DNA of 64,000 nt from assembly GCA_963708095.1 (NCBI GenBank), contig OY970182.1, positions 310,001-374,000 on the forward strand, written 5' to 3'. The notes beneath the pieces are model-generated. The model saw only the letters and a program-made list of their open reading frames with translations, did no database searches and had not been told where the DNA came from. Of the stretch, positions 57,015-64,000 are shown one piece after another (position 1 is the first letter of the stretch; the number at the start of each line of letters is the position of its first letter). Origin of the DNA: JAJZVS01 sp963708095. GTDB lineage: Bacteria; Pseudomonadota; Alphaproteobacteria; Acetobacterales; Acetobacteraceae. A program made the position numbers and the translations under genes.

Positions 57015-58184
57015 ATGCGCGGGACCGTCCGGCTGACGGTGGCGCTTGGGCTGACCCAGCTGGTTGCCTGGGGAACGACGTTCTATTTGCCGGCGGTGGT
57101 GATGGGGGTGGCGGCGCGGGACCTCGGCTTGTCGCTTGCGGCGACGGTCGGGGCGTTCTCCTGGGCACTCGTCGTTTCAGGCCTGTGCGCGCCGCGGATG
57201 GGGTGGTGGATCGATCGGCACGGCGGGCGGGGCCTGCTGGCGACCGGGACGGTGCTGCTCGCGGGCGGGCTGGCGCTGCTGGCTGCCGCGCGGGGGCCGG
57301 GGCTGTGGTACGCGGGCTGGACGGTGCTGGGCGTGGGCATGGCGCTGGCGCTGTACGATGCGGTATTCGCGACGGCGGGACGGCTGCTCGGCACGGCGGC
57401 CGGGTCGGTGATCACGGGCATCACCTTGATCGCCGGGTTCGCGAGCTCGGTGTTCTGGCCGGTCGGCGTTGCGCTCGTGCATCGGTTCGGCTGGCGGGCG
57501 ACCTTGCTGGCGTATGGCGGGATGCTGCTGGCGGTGAACCTGCCGCTGATCCTGCTGCTGGTGCCGCGGGCGGGGGCGCCCGGCGCCGTGGCCGCAGTGC
57601 GGGCGGCGGGGGCGCCGGCGGGGCGGCGGCGGGTCGCGGCGCTCGCGTGCCTGTCGGGGTTTTTCAGCCTGCGCTGGCTGATCACCTCGGCGATCGCGGT
57701 CTATGTGCTGCACCTGTTCCAGGCGCTCGGGCTGAGCGCGGGGCAGGCGGTGTGGGCTGCGGCGCTGATCGGGCCGGGCCAGGTGCTGGGGCGGGTGGTC
57801 GATTGGTCGGTCGGGCGGCGGTTCGGGGTGCTGGCGCGGGCGCGGCTGGCGGCGGCGCTGCTGCCGGTGGGCGTGGTGCTGCTGGCGCTGGGCGGGGCGG
57901 TGGCGGTGCCGGTGTTCGCGGTGCTGTACGGGATGAGCAACGGGATCCTGTCGATCAACCGGGGGACGTTGCCGATGGCGATCTTCGGGCCGGCGGGCTA
58001 CGCGGCGCTGCTCGGGTGGCTGGCGGTGCCGCCGCTGCTCGCGCAGGCGGCGGCGCCGAGCGTGGCCGCGCCGCTGGTGGCGGCGGTGCCGGCGTTGGGG
58101 GTCTTCGTGGTGGCGGGTGTGGTGGGTGTGGTCGCGGGCGGGCTGCTGCTGCCGCTGCGGGTGGGGGGCGTGGGGGAGGGATAG
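57015..58184 (+). CDS. MFS transporter
   Basis: A 389-residue protein with twelve predicted membrane segments, beginning VALGLTQLVAWGTTFYLPAV. Between segments two and three it has the MFS loop motif GWWIDRHGGRGLLATG. A central basic loop (AGAPAGRRRVAAL) separates the two halves. The opening T-Q-L-V-x-W-G-T-x-x-Y resembles monocarboxylate/oxalate-type or unclassified proteobacterial permeases; the substrate is unknown. ATG 57015 follows GGAGGG. Gene remnants of GNAT and AraC type lie just upstream, so it is probably the survivor of a larger module. Confidence 0.85.
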   Translation: MRGTVRLTVALGLTQLVAWGTTFYLPAVVMGVAARDLGLSLAATVGAFSWALVVSGLCAPRMGWWIDRHGGRGLLATGTVLLAGGLALLAAARGPGLWYAGWTVLGVGMALALYDAVFATAGRLLGTAAGSVITGITLIAGFASSVFWPVGVALVHRFGWRATLLAYGGMLLAVNLPLILLLVPRAGAPGAVAAVRAAGAPAGRRRVAALACLSGFFSLRWLITSAIAVYVLHLFQALGLSAGQAVWAAALIGPGQVLGRVVDWSVGRRFGVLARARLAAALLPVGVVLLALGGAVAVPVFAVLYGMSNGILSINRGTLPMAIFGPAGYAALLGWLAVPPLLAQAAAPSVAAPLVAAVPALGVFVVAGVVGVVAGGLLLPLRVGGVGEG

Positions 58185-58186
58185 GC

Positions 58187-58224
58187 GCAAAGCCGTTCCG
58201 TGCGCCGGACGGGACCGGCTTTGC
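58187..58224. terminator. hairpin between convergent MFS and prfC genes
   Basis: GCAAAGCCG (58187-58195) pairs with CGGCTTTGC (58216-58224), with further partial pairing inside (TTCCGT with GACGGGA). It lies between two convergent stops and may end both transcripts. Confidence 0.55.
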
Positions 58225-58232
58225 AGACGCCC

Positions 58233-59768
58233 CTACGCCGCGTGCGCCCGCACGTCCTTTACATCCCGGAACGTTACCGCCGGCGCCAGGTCCGCCGTCC
58301 GCCGCAGCATGAACTCCGACGTCGCCAGAAACACGGGATCGCCATCGACATCATCGGCGATCGCCGAGCGGTTGGCCGCGATGAACCGCTCCAGCGCCGC
58401 GTTGTCCGCAGACGAAATCCAGCGCGCTAAGGCGAACGGCGTCGCGTCGAACCCGACGCCGACCCCGTATTCCGCTGCGAGCCGCGCCGCCAGCACATCG
58501 AGCTGCAGCGCCCCCACCACGCCCACGATCGGCGCTGCGCCGTCCTGCGGGCGGAACAACTGCACGACGCCCTCCTCCGCCAGCTCCACCAGCGCCTGGC
58601 GCAGCTTCTTCGCCTTCATCGCGTCATCGAGGCGCACCCGGCGCAGGATTTCCGGGGCGAAGGACGGTACGCCGACGAAATTGATCGCCTCGCCCTCGGT
58701 CAAGGTATCGCCGATGCGCAAGGTGCCGTGGTTGGGAATGCCGACGACGTCGCCGGCGAAGGCTTCCTCGGCGATCTCGCGCTCGCGGGCGAAGAAGAAC
58801 TGCGGCGCGTGCAGCGGGATCAGCTTGCCGGTGCGCACCTGCTTCAGCCGCATCCCCCGCACCAGCCGGCCGGAGCAAACGCGGGCGAAGGCGATGCGGT
58901 CGCGGTGGTTGGGGTCCATGTTCGCCTGGATCTTGAACACCAGCGCCGTCAGACCCGGCTCGGTGGCATCGACCATCCGCAGGTCCGCCTGCTGGGCGCG
59001 CGGGCGCGGGCCGTAGTCGGCCAGCCCGTCGAGCAGGTCGGCGACGCCGATCCCCTTGATCGCGGCGCCGAAATAGACCGGGGTCAGGTGGCCCTCGGCG
59101 AATGACGTGCGGTCGAATTCCGGCAGGGCGGCGGAAACCAGGTCGAGCTCCTCCCCCAGTGCGCCGAGCCGCGGGTCGGATTGCGGCAGGTCCTGCGTCA
59201 GGTGCAGGGTCCGCGCGCGCAGGTTGTAGGTGCCGACGAAGCCGGAGGCGCGGCCGACCGGCCAGGTGACCGGGGCGGTGTCGAGCGCGAGGTCGGTGCC
59301 CACCTCGTCGAGCAGCGCGAACGGGTCCTGGCTCTCGCGGTCCATCTTGTTGATGAACGTCACGATCGGGATGTCGCGCAGACGGCAGATCTCGAACAGC
59401 TTGCGGGTGCGCGCCTCGATCCCTTTGGCAGCGTCGATCACCATCACCGCGGCGTCGACGGCAGTCAGGGTGCGGTAGGTGTCTTCGGAGAAATCCTCAT
59501 GCCCCGGCGTGTCGAGCAGGTTGAACACGCAGCCCTTGTGCTCGAACGTCATCACGGAGGTGACGACCGAGATGCCGCGCTCGCGCTCGATGCTCATCCA
59601 GTCCGATCGGGTGCGGCGGCGCTCGCCCTTGGCGCGCACGTTGCCGGCGAGCTGGATGGCGCCGCCGGCGCGCAGCAGGTGCTCGGTGAGCGTGGTCTTG
59701 CCGGCGTCGGGGTGCGAGATGATCGCGAAGGTGCGGCGGCGGGCGATCTCGGTGGTCTGATCGGTCAT
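58233..59768 (-). CDS. prfC: peptide chain release factor 3
   Basis: 511 residues of translational GTPase RF3, which recycles RF1/RF2 from the ribosome after termination. G1 SHPDAGKTTLTEHLL (about residues 18-32), the RF3-specific insert GNVRAKGERRRTRSDWMSIE, G3 LLDTPGHEDFSEDTYRTLTA and G4 TFINKMDRE are present, followed by domains II and III with the conserved MDPNHRDRIAFARVCSG. The length is normal (E. coli 529). ATG 59768 is supported by homology. Repeat copy 4 begins 86 bp upstream, in its leader region. Confidence 0.95.
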   Translation of the reverse strand: MTDQTTEIARRRTFAIISHPDAGKTTLTEHLLRAGGAIQLAGNVRAKGERRRTRSDWMSIERERGISVVTSVMTFEHKGCVFNLLDTPGHEDFSEDTYRTLTAVDAAVMVIDAAKGIEARTRKLFEICRLRDIPIVTFINKMDRESQDPFALLDEVGTDLALDTAPVTWPVGRASGFVGTYNLRARTLHLTQDLPQSDPRLGALGEELDLVSAALPEFDRTSFAEGHLTPVYFGAAIKGIGVADLLDGLADYGPRPRAQQADLRMVDATEPGLTALVFKIQANMDPNHRDRIAFARVCSGRLVRGMRLKQVRTGKLIPLHAPQFFFAREREIAEEAFAGDVVGIPNHGTLRIGDTLTEGEAINFVGVPSFAPEILRRVRLDDAMKAKKLRQALVELAEEGVVQLFRPQDGAAPIVGVVGALQLDVLAARLAAEYGVGVGFDATPFALARWISSADNAALERFIAANRSAIADDVDGDPVFLATSEFMLRRTADLAPAVTFRDVKDVRAHAA

Positions 59769-59853
59769 GCGGGGTCCACGGAAAAGCGCCGGGGGGAGGG
59801 GCCGCCCGGCGCTGCATGCCTGTCATATAGGGCGAGGGGGCGGGAAACCAGTC

Positions 59854-59980
59854 ATACCAGCGGCCCCGGCCGATGACTCGTCCGGCGTCCACCTGGCCGC
59901 TGGTATGTCCTTGATTTTGCGCATGGCCGCCCCGCCAACCCCATGCGCGATACCGGCCGGCCGAAGAGGCCGCCGGTATC
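59854..59980 (+). repeat. three-hairpin dispersed element, copy 4
   Basis: 127 bp, apparently identical to copy 1 over the full length. It lies between the prfC start and a VapC-toxin remnant, so unlike copies 2 and 3 it is 5' of a gene. Its right edge is 14 bp from the VapC stop codon. Confidence 0.88.
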
Positions 59981-59993
59981 AGGCCGTTGCCCC

Positions 59994-60161
59994 TCAGGCG
60001 ATCCGGATGTCGGTCTGCGGAAAGTCGCTCCCCTTGCACAGCAGCGGCACGGCCGGCGCCTGTGCGCGGGCAGAGGCGAAGCCGTCGCCCAGGTTCAGCG
60101 CGGCCGCGCGGCGCCGCTTGCGGAAGCGCGCGAACGCCGCGATCGCGGCGCGGCCGGCGCC
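59994..60161 (-). pseudogene. VapC-type PIN-domain toxin remnant (C-terminus only)
   Basis: About 55 codons ending at a TGA (59994-59996) read AAIAAFARFRKRRRAAALNL, GDGFASARAQAPAVPLLCKG and SDFPQTDIRIA. This is the C-terminal helix-strand part of VapC toxins, with the conserved L-N-x-G-D and PLL-x-K-G-x-DF-x-x-TD motifs. The N-terminal PIN half, with the first catalytic aspartates, is missing, as is any VapB antitoxin. G-K-G-R-H is altered to R-K-R-R-R, consistent with decay. Repeat copy 4 abuts it. Confidence 0.6.
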
Positions 60162-60271
60162 CCATGCCCGGCCGCGAGAAACCTTGTGGCCACCCGGATA
60201 CCGACCCAAGCCCTCCCGGGGGAGTTTAGTACGATATCGCAACAATAAGGCCGCGCGTCCACAGCACCCGC

Positions 60272-60973
60272 TCAGCCCGGAATTTGCGTCCCATCCGCCA
60301 GCGCCAGCCCCGCGCACCCGCGCCAGACCGGCCGCCGGTCTCGCCGACCCGCGGCGGGCAGGCACCACAGCGCGATAATGTCCGTCACGGAAACATCCTT
60401 CGCCCGCGCGCACGCGTAGTCGGCCGCCGCCGCCTCGGCCTCCGCGCGCCCGCCGAGCACCAGGATCACGGGCCGGCGCCGCCGCCGCGAGGCGGGCAGC
60501 AGCGCGCGATCCACCCCGAGCATCCAGCCAAGCGGGCGCAGGATCGGCCCCAGCCGGGGATCGGCGGCCAGCAGGTCGGCCATCGCGGGGTCTCGCAGCA
60601 GGTCTTCCATCTGCGCGCGCCCGGCGGCGGCTTGCGGGAGCAGCCGCAGCAGCCAGCGCCAGGACCGCGGCAGCCCAGGGCGCTCGGGCGGCGGGTCCGC
60701 TGGAGCGAAGCGCAGGCTGTGGGTGGGAACGAACCTCGGTTCGGCCGGCTTGGGAGCGGGCTTCGGGGGCGGGATCGGGGTGGAGGCGACGGCGCGGAAC
60801 CGGGCCGCGAGATGGTGCAGCCGGGCGAGCAGGGCGCCGATGTGCGCGGGTTCCAGGGCCGCCTGATGCGCCCCCGCCTGATCGCGCCCCGCCGGATCGC
60901 GCAGGCCGCCGATGCGGTCGGCCAGCCAGGCGATGAGGCTGGTCAGGCGGTCGAGGAGGGGGGTGGGGGTCAT
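60272..60973 (-). CDS. hypothetical protein behind an SOS box
   Basis: A 233-residue protein of unknown function. Residues 1-60 are helical (LLDRLTSLIAWLADRIGGL). A Pro/Lys linker (IPPPKPAPKPAEPRF) follows, then a helical block resembling uncharacterised Acetobacteraceae proteins (LRDPAMADLLAADPRLGPIL, RPLGWMLGVDRALLP) and a C-terminal part with an Arg-rich run (SRRRRRPVILVLGG). I do not recognise an enzyme. ATG 60973 has no ribosome site, and a GAAC-N7-GAAC box lies only 7 bp upstream, so a leaderless transcript is possible. It is divergent from an XRE-like gene. DNA-damage induction is inferred from the box. Confidence 0.6.
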   Translation of the reverse strand: MTPTPLLDRLTSLIAWLADRIGGLRDPAGRDQAGAHQAALEPAHIGALLARLHHLAARFRAVASTPIPPPKPAPKPAEPRFVPTHSLRFAPADPPPERPGLPRSWRWLLRLLPQAAAGRAQMEDLLRDPAMADLLAADPRLGPILRPLGWMLGVDRALLPASRRRRRPVILVLGGRAEAEAAAADYACARAKDVSVTDIIALWCLPAAGRRDRRPVWRGCAGLALADGTQIPG

Positions 60974-60980
60974 GGGTTGC

Positions 60981-60995
60981 GAACGAATATAGAAC
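60981..60995. promoter_or_regulatory. LexA (SOS) box, GAAC-N7-GAAC
   Basis: GAACGAATATAGAAC fits the alphaproteobacterial LexA direct-repeat site (GTTC-N7-GTTC read on the other strand). On the minus strand its centre reads TATATT and may serve as the -10 element of the 60973 gene. It lies between divergent starts at 60973 and about 61021. Confidence 0.6.
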
Positions 60996-61020
60996 ATATG
61001 CCCGGAGCGAGGCAACAGGT

Positions 61021-61398
61021 TTGTGCGGGCGGTGCGCGGGCGATCGGGCGAACGGGCCGTCTTTCGATGCAATCCTCCGCCCCGGCCACGGTGGCCCAAA
61101 GCGGACGCAGGCACTGGCCCGCCGCGCCGGCCTCACGCCGCCGCGCATCAGCCAGATCGAAAGCGGGGAGGGCAGCAACGGCCCCCCCTATGCGGTGATC
61201 CGCAAGATCGCGCGGGCCTGCGGCATCGACTGGACCCGGCTGGTCCGCCAGGGCCTCGCGACCGTGGCCGCGGAGGCGCCGACCGCCACGGCACCCGTCT
61301 GGCCCGCCGCGCCGGCGCAGGCACTGGCCGCGCACGAGCCGCCCGCATCGCCGTGGGACACCACCGGCACGTCGCCGCCGACGGTCAGGGACGGCTGA
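61021..61398 (+). CDS. XRE-family helix-turn-helix protein
   Basis: Up to 125 residues. LARRAGLTPPRISQIESGEG and the following PPYAVIRKIARACGIDWTRL (about residues 33-75) form helices 2-5 of a Cro/CI-type DNA-binding domain. Helix 1 is not recognisable upstream, and the only early in-frame start is TTG 61021, so the N-terminus may be frameshifted or the start misplaced. The C-terminal 45 residues are Ala/Pro-rich. It is divergent from the SOS-box gene and might regulate it. The following gene starts 11 bp later. Confidence 0.55.
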   Translation: MCGRCAGDRANGPSFDAILRPGHGGPKRTQALARRAGLTPPRISQIESGEGSNGPPYAVIRKIARACGIDWTRLVRQGLATVAAEAPTATAPVWPAAPAQALAAHEPPASPWDTTGTSPPTVRDG

Positions 61399-61408
61399 GC
61401 CGCGGCCG

Positions 61409-61756
61409 ATGTCCCGGCTCGGCGGCGTGTCCTGGCTGGGCTTGGTGCCGGCAGCCTGGACGATCGTGGTGGTGGCGCTGGCGACCTATGCTGCGTTGCT
61501 CTTCGCCTGGTTGCTGGCGCTGCCGACCGTGCGCGGCGCGGCGATGCGGGAGGCGCTGCTGCTGCTGCCGACCGCCGCCGCCGCGGCGACGGAGGCGGAC
61601 GCAAGCTTCACGAGGACGCGCTGGCAGCGTTCTCGGCGGCCGTGTTGCTGCAGGCGCGCACCGACCCGGCGCTCCGTGCCGCCACTTCCTCTGGTTGCTG
61701 GTTTCATGGCGGCACGGCGTCGACGTTTACGTGGCTTCATTATGGCGTAGCGTGTT
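61409..61756 (+). pseudogene. frameshifted and truncated small membrane protein gene
   Basis: The frame from ATG 61409 encodes a membrane segment (LVPAAWTIVVVALATYAALL then FAWLLALP) and LLLLPTAAAAATEAD. It then becomes an Arg-rich nonsense tail. Shifting frame near 61600 restores a protein-like sequence (HEDALAAFSAAVLLQARTD then PALRAAT) that runs into lower-GC DNA and stops near 61756. I read this as one gene with a frameshift and a lost 3' end where foreign DNA joins. The ribosome site is weak. Confidence 0.5.
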
Positions 61757-61912
61757 GACACCCATGGTGGTACCGTTCTTCAGCCATAGAATCGACTGGC
61801 AGAATTTGCTGGTTCGAGGGATGCCGAATACGTCCATATATGTAACGACTCCCCACATGTAGACCTGGATTGCCCAAACGGCGTTCTTGTCCTTGTGTTG
61901 CTTGAAGGTGGT
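61727..61912 (-). pseudogene. fragment of a gene from lower-GC DNA
   Basis: About 60 codons ending at TAA (61727-61729) read HKDKNAVWAIQVYMWGVVTY, MDVFGIPRTSKFCQSILWL and KNGTTMGVNTLRHNEAT. Lys, Asn, Gln and Thr content is unlike the Ala/Arg-rich local genes. The YxDVFG...TxFC pattern resembles the C-terminus of small uncharacterised proteins with a W-G-x-x-x-Y-x-D-x-F-G motif. Upstream the frame becomes a Pro/Cys-rich sequence without sense, so the 5' part is missing. Confidence 0.45.
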
Positions 61913-62089
61913 GGGGCCTCGTTCTACCGCGTTGAACCCGGATACCGGCGGGGGAAAGCGGGGGAAGGAAGGCGGACACAGGACCCGCTGCCTTCGGAAC
62001 GGAAGCAGTCGTCCTGTACAGCAGGACGGCCCAGCCAGCACTCGTAGAGCCAGCGGCCGGCGGTTCAGTTCAACACGTATTCTTCTAAT
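61757..62089. other. low-GC scar region
   Basis: Apart from the antisense gene fragment, this stretch has no gene. Base composition is clearly lower in GC than the rest of the window until about 61910, then returns to normal. It ends at repeat copy 5. No intact integrase, transposase or attachment site is visible. Confidence 0.5.
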
Positions 62090-62217
62090 GATACCGGCGG
62101 CCTCTTCGGCCGGCCGGTATCGCGCATGGGGTCGGCGGGGCGACCATGCGCAAAATCAAGGACATACCAGCGGCCAAGTGGACGCCGGACGAGTAAATCG
62201 GCCGGGGCCGCTGGTAT
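62090..62217 (-). repeat. three-hairpin dispersed element, copy 5 (inverted, diverged)
   Basis: 128 bp in the opposite orientation to the other four. Read on the minus strand it starts ATACCAGCGGCCCCGGCCGA then TTTACTCG, where the other copies have TGACTCG. Further substitutions occur (AAGTGG for AGGTGG; CGACC and TCGGC around hairpin 2). All three hairpins are kept. It is the most diverged copy and lies 79 bp downstream of the PRC-barrel gene. Confidence 0.85.
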
Positions 62218-62296
62218 GAGATATCCGAAGGCCGGTCGTGTCCTGTCCATGGGCGCATCCGGAGCAGGTGCCTTCATTCTGGATACGCCACGGACG

Positions 62297-62770
62297 TCAG
62301 TGCGAGGGCTTCGCGAGACCCACTTTGATGACGGCATCGTCGGGAACCGGGGTTGTTCCCGACGATGAGAATGTAGGGAAATGCCTCAGCTGATCCGGCG
62401 TGAAGGCGACGACCTCCATGTCCTGCCCAAGCAGCACCATCGCGTCCACCGGAACCGCGACCGGCCGGCTTCCAAAGCCGAAGAAACCTCCGAAATCGAC
62501 CACCACCAGAATCTGGCCCTTACTGTCGCGCACGAGTTCGCGGACATGTCCAAGCACGTCCTGGCTTTCAACGGGGCGAAGAACGTCTCTGCCCAGAAGA
62601 TCGCCGACCCGCACGGGTTGCGGGAAGCGCATCGCCGCGGATTGAGCCAGGCTCATGCCGGGCGGAGGTGGCATGCCACCTGGCGTGGTGCTTTGTGCAT
62701 GAGCGGCGCCGGCGAGAATGATCAGCGCGCCGCAGATGGTGCGTATCCGCACCGGCCTCACGCCAGTCAT
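62297..62770 (-). CDS. exported PRC-barrel domain protein
   Basis: A 157-residue protein with an N-terminal signal peptide (RIRTICGALIILAGAAHAQS, cleavage after AHA). A Pro/Met-rich linker follows, then a PRC-barrel (residues about 60-125, VGDLLGRDVLRPVESQDVLG, then RDSKGQILVVVDFGGFFG and FGSRPVAVPVDAMVLLG). PRC barrels bind proteins or pigments in photosynthetic reaction centres, RimM and many stress proteins. Its ATG overlaps the stop of the molybdoprotein gene by 4 bp, so it is the third gene of that operon and probably works with it in the periplasm. Confidence 0.85.
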   Translation of the reverse strand: MTGVRPVRIRTICGALIILAGAAHAQSTTPGGMPPPPGMSLAQSAAMRFPQPVRVGDLLGRDVLRPVESQDVLGHVRELVRDSKGQILVVVDFGGFFGFGSRPVAVPVDAMVLLGQDMEVVAFTPDQLRHFPTFSSSGTTPVPDDAVIKVGLAKPSH

Positions 62771-63540
62771 ATTCCCGCGAACCACGAAAAGCCTCGCGAC
62801 TCCCAGTAGCCGCCCGTATACGTATTCGTAACCTCGATAGCGGTAGCCCATTTGGGGTTCTTGTAGCCGAGTTTGGTCGCCGTGCGCAGGCGCATTGGAT
62901 ACCCGAATGGGTCGGCCAGCGTTTCCCCTCCGTATTGGGTTGCAAGCAATGTCTGGGGGTGGAGTGCCGTGGCCATGTCGATGCTGCTCGGGTAGTCGTC
63001 GGACGTTTTGAAGGCGACATATCTGGCCCTGAGATCCGCACCGACGCGTTCGAGCAACGTGCGAAGCGGCGTGCCGGTCCAACCGCCGATATAGCTCCAT
63101 CCCTCGACGCAGATGTGTTTGATCACCATCGATGTCTGCGGCAGGCCCTGCAGATCCTGCAGCGTCCAAGGGCGTTTATCGGCAACGAGTCCCGACAGCT
63201 CAAGGCGCCAGGTGGCGCCGTTCACGGGCTTGACGTCCATCACGTCATAGTAGGCGTTGAATTTCGGCGGCCTCAGGATCATCGAGGCCGGATAGGTCGG
63301 CGCGAGTTTGTTCGGATCGAACAGCCAGGCCTGAACGCTGTCGTTGAATCGCGATATGGCCAGCAGCGCGGCTTCAACTGACTCCGGACGCTTCACGTCG
63401 CATCCCGTCAGCATGACGAGGGCACCGAGAGAAACGCCGCCGCGGATCAGTCCGCGTCGTTCGAGTGATCGGATCAGTGGCCGGTGATCGTCGAGAACGG
63501 ATGCATCCGGGATGCTGCCCGGCCGGAAAAGGGATTTCAT
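62767..63540 (-). CDS. molybdopterin-dependent oxidoreductase, sulfite-oxidase/MsrP fold
   Basis: A 257-residue protein. A basic lead (LIRSLERRGLIRGGVSLGAL then VMLTGC) looks like a Tat-type or lipoprotein signal with the twin Arg replaced by E-R-R-G. The core is the oxidoreductase molybdopterin fold: WRLELSGLV, LPQTSMVIKHICVEGWSYIG with the molybdenum-ligand Cys in HICVEGWS, then GGWTGTPLRTLL and YGGETLADPFGYPMRL. ATG 63540 overlaps the preceding cytochrome stop (ATGA). Partner cytochrome b supports electron flow between the membrane and a periplasmic substrate. The substrate (sulfoxide, sulfite or other) is not determined. Confidence 0.85.
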   Translation of the reverse strand: MKSLFRPGSIPDASVLDDHRPLIRSLERRGLIRGGVSLGALVMLTGCDVKRPESVEAALLAISRFNDSVQAWLFDPNKLAPTYPASMILRPPKFNAYYDVMDVKPVNGATWRLELSGLVADKRPWTLQDLQGLPQTSMVIKHICVEGWSYIGGWTGTPLRTLLERVGADLRARYVAFKTSDDYPSSIDMATALHPQTLLATQYGGETLADPFGYPMRLRTATKLGYKNPKWATAIEVTNTYTGGYWESRGFSWFAGI

Positions 63541-64000
63541 ATTGCCGGGCTCCCCTTGGCGTGCCTGTGTGCCCGCAGACGTGGACCGCCGGCCAGCATG
63601 GCCCACAAGGTCTTCGGCACGAGCAATGCGAGCACCACATGAACGATGAGAAAGCCGACTATCACCGCCATGCCCGCGAAATGAAGAACGCGTGCTGTCT
63701 GGAACCCTCCCAGCAAAGAGACCAGACCGGAGAACTGGACAGGCTTCCAGATCGCCAGCCCGGTGATCACCTGGGCGATGCCCGCCAGGATGACGACGAT
63801 GTAAAGCAGCTTTTGAACGGCGTTATAAACCGTGAGGTCCTCGTGCGCGATCTTGAAGTGGAGCGTTTCAACGATGGTCTGTATGACCTCGGCAGGACGG
63901 ATCGGTAACAATCTCTCCCGGAAGCGCCCGCTGGCCAATCCATAGATGAGGTAGGCCAGCCCGTTGATGGCGAGGAACCACATGCCGGCGAAGTGCCAGT
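63537..64000 (-). CDS. cytochrome b561-like membrane subunit, 5' end outside window
   Basis: 154 codons of a di-haem cytochrome b-type protein are present, ending at 63537. Membrane segments: FAGMWFLAINGLAYLIYGL, LLYIVVILAGIAQVITGLAI and VLHFAGMAVIVGFLIVHVVL. Haem-ligand histidines lie in WHFAGM, TLHFKIAHE, RVLHFAG and LIVHVV. The FKIAHEDLTVYNAVQKLLY stretch and the size match cytochrome b partners of sulfite-oxidase-type molybdoproteins. It would pass electrons between quinone and the downstream molybdoprotein. The N-terminus is cut by the window. Confidence 0.85.
   Translation of the reverse strand, partial: WHFAGMWFLAINGLAYLIYGLASGRFRERLLPIRPAEVIQTIVETLHFKIAHEDLTVYNAVQKLLYIVVILAGIAQVITGLAIWKPVQFSGLVSLLGGFQTARVLHFAGMAVIVGFLIVHVVLALLVPKTLWAMLAGGPRLRAHRHAKGSPAI

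Noticed and set aside
1..64000. CRISPR arrays, rRNA operons, tRNA genes, prophage or intact insertion sequences
   Set aside because: No regularly spaced repeats with unique spacers, no rRNA motifs, no tRNA T-loop/acceptor patterns noticed, and no transposase or phage structural proteins among the readable genes. A covariance scan for tRNAs could not be run.

Overview
The window is very GC-rich and densely coded. It looks like an alphaproteobacterial chromosome, most likely Acetobacteraceae/Rhodospirillales. Pointers are a NUDIX-type NAD regulator of the alphaproteobacterial kind, a GAAC-N7-GAAC SOS box, a stand-alone TSCPD protein related to the B12-dependent ribonucleotide reductase C-terminus, a GlgE with an extra amylase-like N-terminal half, and many CCAGGGGG-type hairpin repeats. 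The species cannot be fixed from sequence reading alone. No rRNA, tRNA, CRISPR array, intact transposase or prophage was recognised.

Layout. 1-8.1 kb: partial cupin, TSCPD protein, NitT/TauT-type ABC ATPase and permease without a binding protein, a divergent TetR/SDR pair around a clear operator, a methyltransferase and a glycosyltransferase. 8.4-20.9 kb: orphan histidine kinase, acyl-CoA ligase, three SDRs, a stress cluster (Mn-catalase, DUF883-like protein, 25-residue membrane peptide, four-helix membrane protein), the NAD regulator, xseB, ppx and rlmE. 21-31.6 kb: gor, trxB, a LysR regulator, a structured RNA with its own promoter and terminator, N-formylglutamate amidohydrolase, a lipoprotein, dnaN, a glycosyltransferase and hrcA. 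31.7-38.1 kb: an RND efflux pair, a cold-shock gene followed by three small genes, and a fatty-acid-hydroxylase-like protein.

39.0-56.6 kb is the metabolic core: glgE - treS/maltokinase - glgB - glgX - treZ - malQ - treY, seven genes on one strand with overlaps or gaps under 25 bp. TreS, maltokinase, GlgE and GlgB form the trehalose-to-maltose-1-phosphate-to-branched-glucan route. GlgX debranches, MalQ rearranges maltodextrins, and TreY/TreZ return glucan to trehalose. The operon can therefore cycle carbon between trehalose and branched glucan. No glgA or glgC is present here. 56.6-64 kb holds gene remnants (AraC-, GNAT- and VapC-like), an MFS transporter, prfC, an SOS-box gene, a low-GC scar, and a cytochrome b / molybdoprotein / PRC-barrel operon cut by the window end.

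Two kinds of non-coding structure stand out. First, five copies of a 127-149 bp element made of three successive hairpins are scattered over 57 kb; one copy is bounded by perfect 21-bp terminal inverted repeats. Second, two giant palindromes (about 360 and 305 bp) have unrelated centres, an 80-bp perfect stem and a 70-bp stem with one mismatch, set inside the same outer hairpin frame. The first palindrome overruns both flanking stop codons. These are the best candidates for undescribed biology.
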